From NCBI RefSeq assembly GCF_001679645.1, contig NZ_LRUN01000048.1, positions 1 to 46,370 of the forward strand: 46,370 bases of DNA, read 5' to 3'. The DNA comes from Pseudomonas bananamidigenes. GTDB lineage: Bacteria > Pseudomonadota > Gammaproteobacteria > Pseudomonadales > Pseudomonadaceae. Of the stretch, positions 34,762 through 43,248 are shown in pieces. The position numbers and the translations under genes are program-made. The number at the start of each line of letters is the position of its first letter. The stretch's first letter is position 1. A model generated the notes under the pieces. That model was not told the DNA's origin, did no database searches, and worked only from the letters and a program-made list of their open reading frames with translations.

Positions 34762-35148
34762 TTAAATAAACTCTAATGCGGCGAGAAGTCCAAAGAGCAA
34801 AAAAATCAAGCCGGAAATTCTCTGATATTTATATAGTGTAAGTAGCGTGCGTTTGAAGTCTGGCGGAAAATTTTTAATATCTTTTGCGCTCAGTTTCCCT
34901 TGATAAAGGTAGATTTCTGGGCGTTTCAGGAAGCTAAAAATTTCCCCCATCATGTAGATCCGCCCCCGCACACCTCCATGCCATAGCATCATAAGGCCTC
35001 CGGCGATCGAACTGTTTTGAAGGCTGTTCATTATTAGTTCTATTTTTGTTTTTGCGATATATAAAACGATGCAGTTAATTATTATGAGTGCGGCGAAGTT
35101 TATGATGTTTAGAATGATAAAAGCATCTCTTGCAGTTTCATAACTCAT
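34762..35148 (-). CDS. Small membrane protein, candidate immunity protein
   Basis: A 128-residue inner-membrane protein with a strong hydrophobic segment at about 9-32 (AFIILNIINFAALIIINCIV) and another at the C-terminus (about 111-127). The gene is clearly AT-rich compared with its neighbours, a sign of recent transfer. Its ATG overlaps the stop of the effector candidate (ATGA), so the two are translationally coupled. A membrane protein encoded right after a pore-forming type toxin fits an immunity protein; this is inferred from position and topology, not from a recognised family. The 68 bp after gbcB show nothing else. Confidence 0.7.
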   Translation of the reverse strand: MSYETARDAFIILNIINFAALIIINCIVLYIAKTKIELIMNSLQNSSIAGGLMMLWHGGVRGRIYMMGEIFSFLKRPEIYLYQGKLSAKDIKNFPPDFKRTLLTLYKYQRISGLIFLLFGLLAALEFI

Positions 35149-36593
35149 CGGGTTTTCTCGTAAATCAATTCACCGGCGATTTCACCGCCTTTTTCGCCCA
35201 TATAGCCGACCGTAAAGGATCCGGCTCCCGCAACCAGTACTCCACACAGTACCCCGGCGATTCCTGCGGTCGATACCCCGAGTGCTACGCAAATGGTGGA
35301 GGCCGTGCTTGCACCTACTGCAGAACCGACAGTTCCTCCCAGAAAACTTCCGGTTTCGGTGAATTTAATCTTTTCGCACGCCTCGGCGCTCCCGTTTGTA
35401 CAGACATCCCGAACCTTCATTGCCGAAGCTCCGCCACCCACGGCTGTACCAATCCATCCTCCATATTTCACGTATTGCGAGGCTTTCACCACGCCTTGAA
35501 TGTGACTGGCATATCCGGGTGCCTGGCCGATGCCGCCAGCCTTCCTCCAGCGGTGCACCAGGTGCGGATGCTCGATCCCTAGAGCAATCTTGAGATTTGG
35601 GTAATCAGGGAGGCCAATGACTTTCTTCGTCAATCCGGTGAGTTGTCCGTCCAGCCGTTTAAGTAATTCGGCACGCCGCTTTTTGAATGCCTTTGAGTTC
35701 AGGCTTCCATTGGTCTCGATAGTGCTGATATGCAATGCCTCAATGTCTTTCAAAGCGGCTTTTATGCCATCCAGATGATTAGCCGCCATGGCCGTCCCAA
35801 CCCCGATAACTTTCGACCCATCTGAAAGCGTCCTTCTGATGACCTCATAGTGCTGCGCAAAAAAGTCCGCCTCTTCCACCGTCAACGGCGCCAGCGCCAT
35901 GCTGACGATGTGCGCCGTTTCCATCAGCAGTGATTCTTCATAGGTGCATTGCTGATTGTCCGGGTCGCTCAGGACAATCAGCGTTCCGGCTTTCACCATG
36001 GCTTCCAGCGGATTGAGGCTTTTGAATCTGGCGATGACATTCGGGTTGGGCGACGGAAACAGTCGCGCCTGCAGTTTCTCGGCGGGCATGCTTTTGGGCA
36101 CGATGTAGAACCCTGGCTCCTCCGGTGCCGGCAATTCCTGGGGCCAGTGTTCGCGGGGGAAAAATCGCAAGTCGTTGACTGGATGCGCAGAAGAGAGCGG
36201 GGCTGAGTTCAGGCGCGTCACTTTCAGATTCTGCTGGTGAACGGCCCGCAGTAAACGTTGCGGATCCGGATTCGCTGCGGCATGTGGAAGCATCGACAAG
36301 CGTCGTGTCCTGGCCGTGTCGGTGAGCGCGCCGTGTCTGTTTTGCTGCAGGGCACGAGACTGGTTCAACAGGTTTCGTTGTTCCTGCGCAAGCGCGTCGA
36401 TTCCTTGCTGCGCAGTCAGGCGTCCGTCCGCTACCTGCTCGGTAATTCGCTTGGCGAAGTACGCGACTTGTTGATGGAATTGCACACGTGCAATGCCATA
36501 CGCCAGATGACGGTTTCCGATGGTCAGAGCCTGTCCAAGCAGGTTGCCGGCGACGTCCTGCACATCGCACAGATCATGCTGTCGTGAACTCAA
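35145..36593 (-). CDS. Glycine-zipper protein, candidate type VI effector
   Basis: A 482-residue protein following hcp. No signal peptide is present. The C-terminal 100 residues are a glycine-zipper membrane domain (GGWIGTAVGGGASAM, then GSFLGGTVGSAVGAS and GVLCGVLVAGAGSF), as in pore-forming type VI effectors such as Tse4. The central region is predicted helical and hydrophilic. The start is unclear: no ATG lies near the 5' end, and a TTG at 36593 overlaps the hcp stop as TTGA, which would couple translation. It is followed by a coupled membrane gene. Effector status is inferred. Confidence 0.72.
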   Translation of the reverse strand: MSSRQHDLCDVQDVAGNLLGQALTIGNRHLAYGIARVQFHQQVAYFAKRITEQVADGRLTAQQGIDALAQEQRNLLNQSRALQQNRHGALTDTARTRRLSMLPHAAANPDPQRLLRAVHQQNLKVTRLNSAPLSSAHPVNDLRFFPREHWPQELPAPEEPGFYIVPKSMPAEKLQARLFPSPNPNVIARFKSLNPLEAMVKAGTLIVLSDPDNQQCTYEESLLMETAHIVSMALAPLTVEEADFFAQHYEVIRRTLSDGSKVIGVGTAMAANHLDGIKAALKDIEALHISTIETNGSLNSKAFKKRRAELLKRLDGQLTGLTKKVIGLPDYPNLKIALGIEHPHLVHRWRKAGGIGQAPGYASHIQGVVKASQYVKYGGWIGTAVGGGASAMKVRDVCTNGSAEACEKIKFTETGSFLGGTVGSAVGASTASTICVALGVSTAGIAGVLCGVLVAGAGSFTVGYMGEKGGEIAGELIYEKTR

Positions 36594-37075
36594 CCCGCTT
36601 CACCCCACGAGGTATAGCCAGTGGTGCCTGCAATGTGATGTACCCAACTGATGCCGCGGTAACGAATGGCCAGTTGTTCTTGAGGCTGGGCATCGTTTTG
36701 CAGAATGACATGGGGCACATCCTGCGACAGTTCAGCGAGAACCGCCCCGTCGAGGGTGATCGAATAGAATTTTTCCTGCTGCCCCTGGGGCGAAGTGCGG
36801 TAGAGACTGATCGTACAGTCCAGTTCTTCGCAGTTCGAGTGGGCCTGAGCCAGCAGTGGGGAGGATTTGTCGACGGCTTTGGTGATGATGACTGGACGGT
36901 GGACAGCCTTGCCGAGATTGGCGTCGCGGCGCATTTCATGGCTCAGGGCGAACACCATGATTTCATCGGTATGGGCCGTCTGGTATTTGTTGCCGATCGA
37001 TTCCGGCGTCGAACATCCGGCTGAAATAAGGCCCTGGATCTTGCCGGTGATGGTCATATAGGCTGGGTTCGCCAT
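36590..37075 (-). CDS. hcp: Type VI secretion tube protein Hcp (TssD)
   Basis: A 161-residue Hcp-family protein, starting MANPAYMTITGKIQGLISAG and carrying the family segments TDEIMVFALSHEM and HRPVIITKAVDKSSP. Hexameric rings of Hcp form the secreted tube and carry small effectors in their lumen. GAGG lies 10 bp upstream of the ATG. No other tss genes are in the window, so this is an orphan hcp that would work with a main cluster elsewhere. It heads a coupled hcp-effector-immunity set inserted between gbcB and the short-chain dehydrogenase gene. Confidence 0.9.
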   Translation of the reverse strand: MANPAYMTITGKIQGLISAGCSTPESIGNKYQTAHTDEIMVFALSHEMRRDANLGKAVHRPVIITKAVDKSSPLLAQAHSNCEELDCTISLYRTSPQGQQEKFYSITLDGAVLAELSQDVPHVILQNDAQPQEQLAIRYRGISWVHHIAGTTGYTSWGEAG

Positions 37076-37166
37076 AGTCTGTACGCCTCGAAAAATGGAG
37101 TCGGCAGTCTATGGCGAGGTTTGTTTGAGTGATGTAGGACCTGGCGTAGGTCGTTTCTGAAAATGC

Positions 37167-37991
37167 TCAGTCGATAAACAGGTCTGTCATCAACTTCGCA
37201 TCACTCCCAGGCTCGAAGCGGTAATGGTCGAATTCGCTCACGCCGCTCTCCCGCAAGATCTCCTCATCAATCAACAACCGCCCGGTAATCCGTCGCCCGC
37301 TGCTGCCCAGAATCACGTGCGCCGCATCCGCCATGATCTGCGGGGTACGCGCATGCTTGAACGACTCCCGGTTGCCCAGCTGAAATTCGATGGCAGCAGT
37401 GGCGATCATGGTTTGCGGCCAGAGCGAGTTCACACTGATCCCGTAGTTGGCGAACTCCTCGCTCATGCCGACCGTCAGCATGCTCATGCCGTACTTGGTC
37501 ACGGTGTAGGGGCTGTACTGGGCGAACCATTTGCTGGCCATGTTCAACGGCGGCGACAGGTTGAGAATGTGCCCCGAAGATTTCTTCAGGTAGGGCAGGG
37601 CCGCCTGGCTGCACAGCAACACGGCGCGGGTGTTGATCTGGTGCATCAGATCGAAACGCTTGAGTTCGATGTGCTGCACACCGGTCAGCTTGATCGCCCC
37701 GGCGTTGTTCACCAGTGCATCGATCCCGCCGAAATGCTCGTTGGCCTGGGCCAGTGCCTGGCGCACCGCCTCTTCATCGCGAACATCCAGTTGCAGCGCA
37801 AGCGCCTTGCCACCGGCCGCTTCAACTTCCGCAGCGACGCTATGAATGGTGCCGGGCAGCTTGGCGTGGGGTTCGGCGCTCTTGGCGGCGATCACGATGT
37901 TGGCCCCGTCCCGCGCAGCCCGCAGCGCAATCTCGCGCCCGATGCCACGGCTGGCGCCAGTGATGAACAAGGTTTTGCCTTTTAGCGACAT
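37167..37991 (-). CDS. Short-chain dehydrogenase, HSDL2-like
   Basis: A 274-residue NAD(P)-dependent oxidoreductase of the classical SDR superfamily. The cofactor motif TGASRGIG (about 11-18), NNAG and catalytic YSPYTVTK (Tyr-x3-Lys) are all present. ATG 37991 has AGGAG 7 bp upstream; the long upstream frame is spurious. Sequence style (PPLNMASKWFAQYSPYT) is like hydroxysteroid dehydrogenase-like protein 2. It reads in the same direction as hcp, 91 bp away, but is unlikely to be part of that module. The substrate is unknown. Confidence 0.85.
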   Translation of the reverse strand: MSLKGKTLFITGASRGIGREIALRAARDGANIVIAAKSAEPHAKLPGTIHSVAAEVEAAGGKALALQLDVRDEEAVRQALAQANEHFGGIDALVNNAGAIKLTGVQHIELKRFDLMHQINTRAVLLCSQAALPYLKKSSGHILNLSPPLNMASKWFAQYSPYTVTKYGMSMLTVGMSEEFANYGISVNSLWPQTMIATAAIEFQLGNRESFKHARTPQIMADAAHVILGSSGRRITGRLLIDEEILRESGVSEFDHYRFEPGSDAKLMTDLFID

Positions 37992-38078
37992 GCGCAAGCT
38001 CCTGCTTGTTGTTATGTGAGCGAAGGCTCGATAAACAATGTAGACGATGGAGCGCAAGCAGCCCGTCCCTGACCTGAT

Positions 38079-38212
38079 CGTTCCCACGCTCCGCGTGGGA
38101 ATGCAGCCTTTGACGCTCCGCGTCATGACGGTGGCAGGCGTTACATCGGCGGTGCGGCAGGAACGCGGAGCGTCCCGGGAGGCATTCCCACGCGGAGCGT
38201 GGGAACGATCAG
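38079..38212. repeat. Composite inverted repeat, second full copy
   Basis: Same element as at 10-150: outer arms GATCGTTCCCACGC and GCGTGGGAACGATC, inner pair GACGCTCCGCGTC and ACGCGGAGCGTCC. It lies between the short-chain dehydrogenase gene and ltaE and may stop transcripts from ltaE on the minus strand. Confidence 0.75.
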
Positions 38213-38226
38213 GAGAAGGGAGGCGA

Positions 38227-39267
38227 TCAGGCCGACATGACTTCGCGAATGTCGCGAGCCAGCTCGCGTACGCGTTCTTCTTCGGTGTCCCACGAGCACA
38301 TGAAGCGTGCGCCGCCCTTGCCGATGAAGGTGTAGAAGCGCCAGCCGCGTGCGGTCAGGGCGGCGATGGCCGGTTCCGAGAGTTGCAGGAACACGCCGTT
38401 GGCCTGGACCGGGAACATCAGCTCGACGCCCGGAATGTCGCTGACCAGTTCCGCCAGCAGTTGCGCGCAGTGGTTGGCGTGGCGGGCGTATTTGAGCCAG
38501 GCGTCGTTTTCCAGGATGCCTACCCACGGGGCCGACAGGAAGCGCATCTTCGACGCCAGTTGCCCGGCCTGTTTGCAGCGGTAGTCGAAGTCTTCCGCCA
38601 GTTTGTGGTTGAAGAACAGGATCGCCTCACCCACCGCCATGCCGTTTTTCGTGCCGCCAAAGCACAGCACATCGACGCCGGCCTTCCAGGTCAGGTCCGC
38701 CGGCGAGCAGCCGAGAAATGCACAGGCGTTGGAGAAACGCGCGCCGTCCATGTGCAGGTTCAGGCCCAGTTCCTTGCAGGTGTCGCTGATGGCGCGGACT
38801 TCTTCCGGGGTGTAGACGCTGCCGACTTCGGTGGCCTGGGTCAGGGTCACGACGCGGGGTTTGGGGTAGTGGATGTCCTGACGCTTGAGGGCGACTTCGC
38901 GGATCGAGGCCGGGGTGATCTTGCCGTTCTCGGTACCGGCGATCAGCAGTTTCGAGCCGTTGGAGAAGAACTCCGGCGCGCCGCATTCGTCGGTTTCGAC
39001 GTGGGCGGTTTCCGAGCAGATCACGCTGTGGTAACTCTGGCACAGCGACGACAGGGCCAGGGAGTTGGCGGCGGTGCCGTTGAAGGCGAAGAACACTTCG
39101 CAGTCGGTCTCGAACAGCTTGCGGAAATAATCGGAGGCGCGTGCTGTCCATTCATCGTCGCCATAGGCGCGCTGGTGGCCGTGGTTGGCCTGTTCCATGG
39201 CAGCCCAGGCTTCAGGGCAGATACCGGAGTAGTTGTCGCTGGCGAATTGTTGGCTCTTGTCGGTCAT
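38227..39267 (-). CDS. ltaE: Low-specificity L-threonine aldolase
   Basis: A PLP enzyme that cleaves L-threonine and L-allo-threonine to glycine and acetaldehyde. The 346-residue protein has the aspartate-aminotransferase-like fold with HMDGARFSNACAFLG and the lysine in LCFGGTKNGMAVGEAI as PLP anchor. ATG 39267 follows GGAAG; an upstream in-frame ATG at 39312 is poorly supported. It is a glycine-forming enzyme beside glyA and the sarcosine oxidase genes, matching PA5413. It is divergent from the TraX-like gene. Confidence 0.92.
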   Translation of the reverse strand: MTDKSQQFASDNYSGICPEAWAAMEQANHGHQRAYGDDEWTARASDYFRKLFETDCEVFFAFNGTAANSLALSSLCQSYHSVICSETAHVETDECGAPEFFSNGSKLLIAGTENGKITPASIREVALKRQDIHYPKPRVVTLTQATEVGSVYTPEEVRAISDTCKELGLNLHMDGARFSNACAFLGCSPADLTWKAGVDVLCFGGTKNGMAVGEAILFFNHKLAEDFDYRCKQAGQLASKMRFLSAPWVGILENDAWLKYARHANHCAQLLAELVSDIPGVELMFPVQANGVFLQLSEPAIAALTARGWRFYTFIGKGGARFMCSWDTEEERVRELARDIREVMSA

Positions 39268-39394
39268 GGCCGGCTTCCGTGATCGAGGCGCTTGTGGCGC
39301 TTCGTTGGTCAATGATGGTGCGCACTTTACCGAAGATCATCCGGGGAGCACACGGGATGTCGCTGTCAGAACTTTACAAGGATGCGAGCCGATT

Positions 39395-40105
39395 ATGCAC
39401 CTGAGCCGGCGCGACGGCGCACTCGATCTGCTCAAGTGGCTGGCACTGCTGAGCATGCTGCTCGATCACCTGCGATATGTCGGGATCAGCGCCGATTGGC
39501 TGTATGTACCGGGGCGGCTGGCGTTTCCGTGGTTCTGCCTGGCGATGGCGGCGAACCTGGCCCGTGTCGGCCCCGTCAGGACCGAATGGCGCTATCTGTG
39601 CCGCTTGCTGCTGTTCAGTCTGCTCAGCGAGATTCCCTACCGTTTGTACGTCCCCGATCCCGACACCTTGAACGTGATGCCCACGTTGGCGCTGGGCCTG
39701 CTGGTAGCGCGGGGCTGGCAGGATCGGGCGCCGCTTTCACGGCTGCTGGGCGTCGGCGCCTTGCTGGTGGCGGGTTTCTTCCCGCAGTGGCTGATGTTCG
39801 GTCTGTTCGGTGTTCTGTTGCCGCTGGCGCTGCTGCTGGTGTTTCGTCGGCACTGGGCCTTTGGCCTGCTGCCGGGGCTGGTGTGTCTGGCGGCGAATCA
39901 GTGGCAGGTGCTCTTCGAATCCGCGCAGTTCGGCAACCGTGTGGCGGCCTTCGGCATTGTGGCCTGCCTGATCGCGCCGCTGTGCGGAATGTTCCTGTTG
40001 CGACATGCCGCTTTCCTCCGCGCGCCCCCCCTACGTCGCTGGGCGTATGCGCTCTATCCCGCGCATTTCCTTGTGCTGTTCGCTCTCCGCGCGGCATACA
40101 CATAA
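39395..40105 (+). CDS. TraX-family membrane protein
   Basis: A 236-residue polytopic inner-membrane protein of the TraX family, with about six to eight hydrophobic segments (LLKWLALLSMLLDHL at the start, FFPQWLMFGLFGVLLPLALLLVF in the middle). The family is named after the F-plasmid pilin acetylase, but chromosomal members have no settled function. The start MHLSRRDGALDLL is chosen to place the family's first helix; the ribosome binding site (AAGGA) is distant. It lies between ltaE and glyA, as does PA5414. Confidence 0.82.
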   Translation: MHLSRRDGALDLLKWLALLSMLLDHLRYVGISADWLYVPGRLAFPWFCLAMAANLARVGPVRTEWRYLCRLLLFSLLSEIPYRLYVPDPDTLNVMPTLALGLLVARGWQDRAPLSRLLGVGALLVAGFFPQWLMFGLFGVLLPLALLLVFRRHWAFGLLPGLVCLAANQWQVLFESAQFGNRVAAFGIVACLIAPLCGMFLLRHAAFLRAPPLRRWAYALYPAHFLVLFALRAAYT

Positions 40106-40106
40106 C

Positions 40107-40200
40107 CCTGTGGGAGCGAGCCTGCTCGCGAAAGCGGTCTGTCAGGCCACTTCAATGTCGGATGTGCCTGCGTCTTCGCGAGCAGGCTCGCTCCCGCAGG
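40107..40200. repeat. Paired REP palindromes
   Basis: Opposed copies GTGGGAGCGAGCCTGCTCGC and GCGAGCAGGCTCGCTCCCGC, about 50 bp apart, follow the TraX-like gene. The remaining stretch to 40378 should hold the glyA-sox promoter; I see no certain box there. Confidence 0.85.
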
Positions 40201-40378
40201 GATCTGCGCCGATTCGAAAGAGGGCATTTCACGCCATGTCGTAAACGCACCTTTGCGTGGCGTCCGTAGGCATTTGAGCTGCCTGCGCCGGCCATACCAT
40301 CGGCATCAAAGGGCACTGCCATCATTGCCAGTGCCTTACCGAGACGAATGGCGCACAGATGCCGCTGGGAGAGACGCG

Positions 40379-41632
40379 ATGTTCAGCAAGCAAGACCGGA
40401 TCCAGGGTTACGACGATGCACTGCTGGCGGCGATGAATGCCGAGGAGCAACGTCAGGAAGATCACATCGAGCTGATCGCGTCGGAAAACTACACCAGCAA
40501 ACGCGTGATGGAAGCGCAGGGCAGCGGCCTGACCAACAAGTACGCCGAAGGTTATCCGGGCAAGCGTTATTACGGTGGCTGCGAGCACGTCGACAAGGTT
40601 GAAGCGCTGGCCATCGAGCGCGCCAAGCAACTGTTCGGCGCCGATTACGCCAACGTCCAGCCGCACTCCGGCTCCTCGGCCAACAGTGCCGTGTACCTGG
40701 CCCTGCTGCAGGCGGGCGACACCATTCTCGGCATGAGCCTGGCCCACGGCGGTCACCTGACCCACGGCGCCAAGGTGTCGTCCTCGGGCAAGCTGTACAA
40801 CGCCGTGCAGTACGGTATCGACACCAATACCGGTCTGATCGATTACGACGAAGTCGAGCGTCTGGCCGTCGAGCACAAACCGAAGATGATCGTCGCCGGT
40901 TTCTCGGCCTACTCGAAAACCCTCGACTTCCCGCGCTTCCGTCAGATCGCCGACAAGGTCGGTGCGCTGCTGTTCGTCGACATGGCCCATGTCGCCGGTC
41001 TGGTGGCCGCCGGTCTGTACCCGAACCCGCTGCCGTACGCCGACGTGGTCACCACCACTACCCACAAGACCCTGCGCGGTCCCCGTGGCGGCCTGATCCT
41101 GGCCAAGGCCAACGAAGAAATCGAGAAGAAGCTCAACGCGGCGGTATTCCCCGGCGCCCAGGGCGGCCCGCTGATGCACGTAATCGCCGCCAAGGCCGTG
41201 TGCTTCAAGGAAGCGCTGGAGCCAGGCTTCAAGGCCTATCAGCGACAAGTGATCGACAACGCCCAGGCGATGGCGAGCGTCTTTATCAAACGTGGCTACG
41301 ATGTAGTGTCCGGCGGCACCGACAACCACCTGTTCCTGGTCAGCCTGATCCGTCAGGGCCTCACCGGTAAAGACGCGGACGCCGCTCTCGGTCGCGCTCA
41401 CATCACCGTCAACAAGAACGCCGTACCGAACGACCCGCAGTCGCCGTTCGTCACTTCCGGCCTGCGCATCGGCACCCCGGCGGTGACCACGCGCGGCTTC
41501 AAGGTGGCGCAGTGCGTGACGCTGGCCGGCTGGATCTGCGACATCCTCGACAACCTCGGCGATGCCGATGTCGAGGCCAATGTCGCCCAGCAGGTTGCGG
41601 CCCTGTGCGCAGACTTCCCGGTTTATCGCTGA
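40379..41632 (+). CDS. glyA: Serine hydroxymethyltransferase
   Basis: Converts glycine and methylene-tetrahydrofolate to serine, consuming the one-carbon unit produced by sarcosine oxidase. The 417-residue PLP enzyme is full length, with the PLP lysine K230 in TTTHKTLRGPRGG, and HSGSSAN and YSKTLDFPRF regions intact. ATG 40379 follows GGGAGAGACGCG. It is the first gene of glyA-soxBDA(G), only 20 bp before soxB, so this copy is the betaine-pathway paralogue (glyA1 in P. aeruginosa, PA5415); a housekeeping copy is expected elsewhere. Confidence 0.95.
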   Translation: MFSKQDRIQGYDDALLAAMNAEEQRQEDHIELIASENYTSKRVMEAQGSGLTNKYAEGYPGKRYYGGCEHVDKVEALAIERAKQLFGADYANVQPHSGSSANSAVYLALLQAGDTILGMSLAHGGHLTHGAKVSSSGKLYNAVQYGIDTNTGLIDYDEVERLAVEHKPKMIVAGFSAYSKTLDFPRFRQIADKVGALLFVDMAHVAGLVAAGLYPNPLPYADVVTTTTHKTLRGPRGGLILAKANEEIEKKLNAAVFPGAQGGPLMHVIAAKAVCFKEALEPGFKAYQRQVIDNAQAMASVFIKRGYDVVSGGTDNHLFLVSLIRQGLTGKDADAALGRAHITVNKNAVPNDPQSPFVTSGLRIGTPAVTTRGFKVAQCVTLAGWICDILDNLGDADVEANVAQQVAALCADFPVYR

Positions 41633-41652
41633 GCGTTCTGGAGTAAATGACT

Positions 41653-42903
41653 ATGCAACGCTATTCGGGCTTCGGCCTCTTCAAGCACTCCCTCAGCCAC
41701 CACGAAAACTGGCAGCGCATGTGGCGCACGCCGACCCCGAAAAAGGTCTACGACGTGGTCATCGTCGGCGGCGGCGGGCACGGTCTGGCGACGGCCTACT
41801 ATCTGGCCAAGGAACACGGCATCACCAACGTGGCCGTGGTCGAGAAGGGCTGGCTGGGCGGTGGCAACACCGCGCGCAACACCACCATCGTTCGCTCCAA
41901 CTATCTGTGGGACGAGTCGGCGCACCTGTACGAACACGCGATGAAACTGTGGGAAGGCCTGTCTCAGGACCTGAACTACAACGTGATGTTCTCTCAGCGC
42001 GGCGTCTACAACCTGTGCCACACCCTGCAGGACATCCGTGATTCCGAGCGTCGGGTCAGCGCCAACCGCCTCAACGGCGTCGATGGCGAACTGCTCAATG
42101 CCAAGCAGGTCGCGGACGAAATCCCGTACCTCGACTGCTCGAAAAACACCCGTTACCCGGTGATGGGCGCCACCGTCCAGCGTCGCGGCGGCGTGGCCCG
42201 TCACGATGCCGTGGCGTGGGGCTTTGCCCGTGCCGCCGACGCCCTCGGCGTCGACCTGATCCAGCAGACCGAAGTGATCGGTTTCCGCAAGGAAAACGGC
42301 GTATGCATCGGTGTCGAAACCAACAAGGGCTTCATCGGCGCCAAGCGCGTCGGTGTGGTCACCGCCGGCAACTCCGGGCACATGGCCAGGCTCGCCGGTT
42401 TCCGTCTGCCGATCGAATCCCACCCGCTGCAAGCGCTGGTATCCGAGCCGATCAAGCCGATCATCGACAGCGTGATCATGTCCAACGCCGTGCACGGATA
42501 CATCAGTCAGTCCGACAAGGGCGACCTGGTGATCGGCGCCGGTATCGACGGCTACAACGGCTACGGCCAGCGCGGTTCGTACCCGGTGATCGAGCACACC
42601 ATCCAGGCCATCGTCGAGATGTTCCCGGTGCTGTCGCGGGTGCGCATGAACCGTCAGTGGGGCGGCATCGTCGACACCACGCCGGACGCCTGCCCGATCA
42701 TTTCGAAAACTCCGGTACCGAACATGTTCTTCAACTGCGGCTGGGGCACCGGCGGCTTCAAGGCCACACCGGGCTCGGGCAACGTGTTTGCCGCGAGCCT
42801 GGCCAAGGGTGAAATGCACCCGCTGGCCGCTCCTTTTTCCATCGACCGCTTCCACAGCGGTGCGTTGATCGACGAACACGGCGCTGCGGCTGTCGCCCAC
42901 TAA
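41653..42903 (+). CDS. soxB: Sarcosine oxidase subunit beta
   Basis: The catalytic flavoprotein subunit of heterotetrameric sarcosine oxidase, demethylating sarcosine to glycine. The 416-residue protein has the FAD motif VVIVGGGGHGLATAYYLA (about 35-52) and a His-Asp pair (H184-D185, VARHDAVAW) in the position of the histidine that binds FMN covalently in this enzyme class. I start at ATG 41653, 9 bp after GGAG; the ATG at 41647 is only 3 bp away from it. C-terminal WGTGGFKATPGSG is conserved. It is followed by soxD after 15 bp. Confidence 0.94.
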   Translation: MQRYSGFGLFKHSLSHHENWQRMWRTPTPKKVYDVVIVGGGGHGLATAYYLAKEHGITNVAVVEKGWLGGGNTARNTTIVRSNYLWDESAHLYEHAMKLWEGLSQDLNYNVMFSQRGVYNLCHTLQDIRDSERRVSANRLNGVDGELLNAKQVADEIPYLDCSKNTRYPVMGATVQRRGGVARHDAVAWGFARAADALGVDLIQQTEVIGFRKENGVCIGVETNKGFIGAKRVGVVTAGNSGHMARLAGFRLPIESHPLQALVSEPIKPIIDSVIMSNAVHGYISQSDKGDLVIGAGIDGYNGYGQRGSYPVIEHTIQAIVEMFPVLSRVRMNRQWGGIVDTTPDACPIISKTPVPNMFFNCGWGTGGFKATPGSGNVFAASLAKGEMHPLAAPFSIDRFHSGALIDEHGAAAVAH

Positions 42904-42918
42904 CAGGAGAAATTTCCC

Positions 42919-43248
42919 ATGTTGCATATCTTCTGTCCTCACTGCGGCGAACTGCGCTCCGAAGAGGAATTCCACGCCTCCGGCCAGGCGCACATCCCGC
43001 GTCCGCTGGATCCGAACAGCTGCACCGACGAGGAGTGGGGCGACTACATGTTCTTCCGCGACAACCCTCGCGGTCTGCACCACGAGTTGTGGGATCACGT
43101 CGCCGGTTGCCGCCAGTACTTCAACGTCACCCGCGACACCGTGACCTACGAGATTCTCGAAACCTACAAGATCGGCACCAAGCCGCAATTCACCGACAAG
43201 GCTGACCCTGCGAAAACAGCCGCGCCGGCGCTGGGAGAGAAGGTATGA
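42919..43248 (+). CDS. soxD: Sarcosine oxidase subunit delta
   Basis: A 109-residue zinc-binding subunit of heterotetrameric sarcosine oxidase. The N-terminal CPHCGELRSEEEF provides two cysteines, and HVAGCRQYF further along (about 55-63) provides a histidine and cysteine, the known zinc-ligand pattern of this subunit. The C-terminal tail is alanine- and lysine-rich. AGGAGAAATTTCCC precedes the ATG. The stop overlaps the soxA start by 4 bp (ATGA), so the genes are translationally coupled. Confidence 0.94.
   Translation: MLHIFCPHCGELRSEEEFHASGQAHIPRPLDPNSCTDEEWGDYMFFRDNPRGLHHELWDHVAGCRQYFNVTRDTVTYEILETYKIGTKPQFTDKADPAKTAAPALGEKV

Noticed and set aside
40238..40270. GbdR/SouR-type direct repeat upstream of glyA
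   Set aside because: GTCGTAAACGCA and GGCGTCCGTAGG lie 21 bp apart, but agreement between them is too weak to call.
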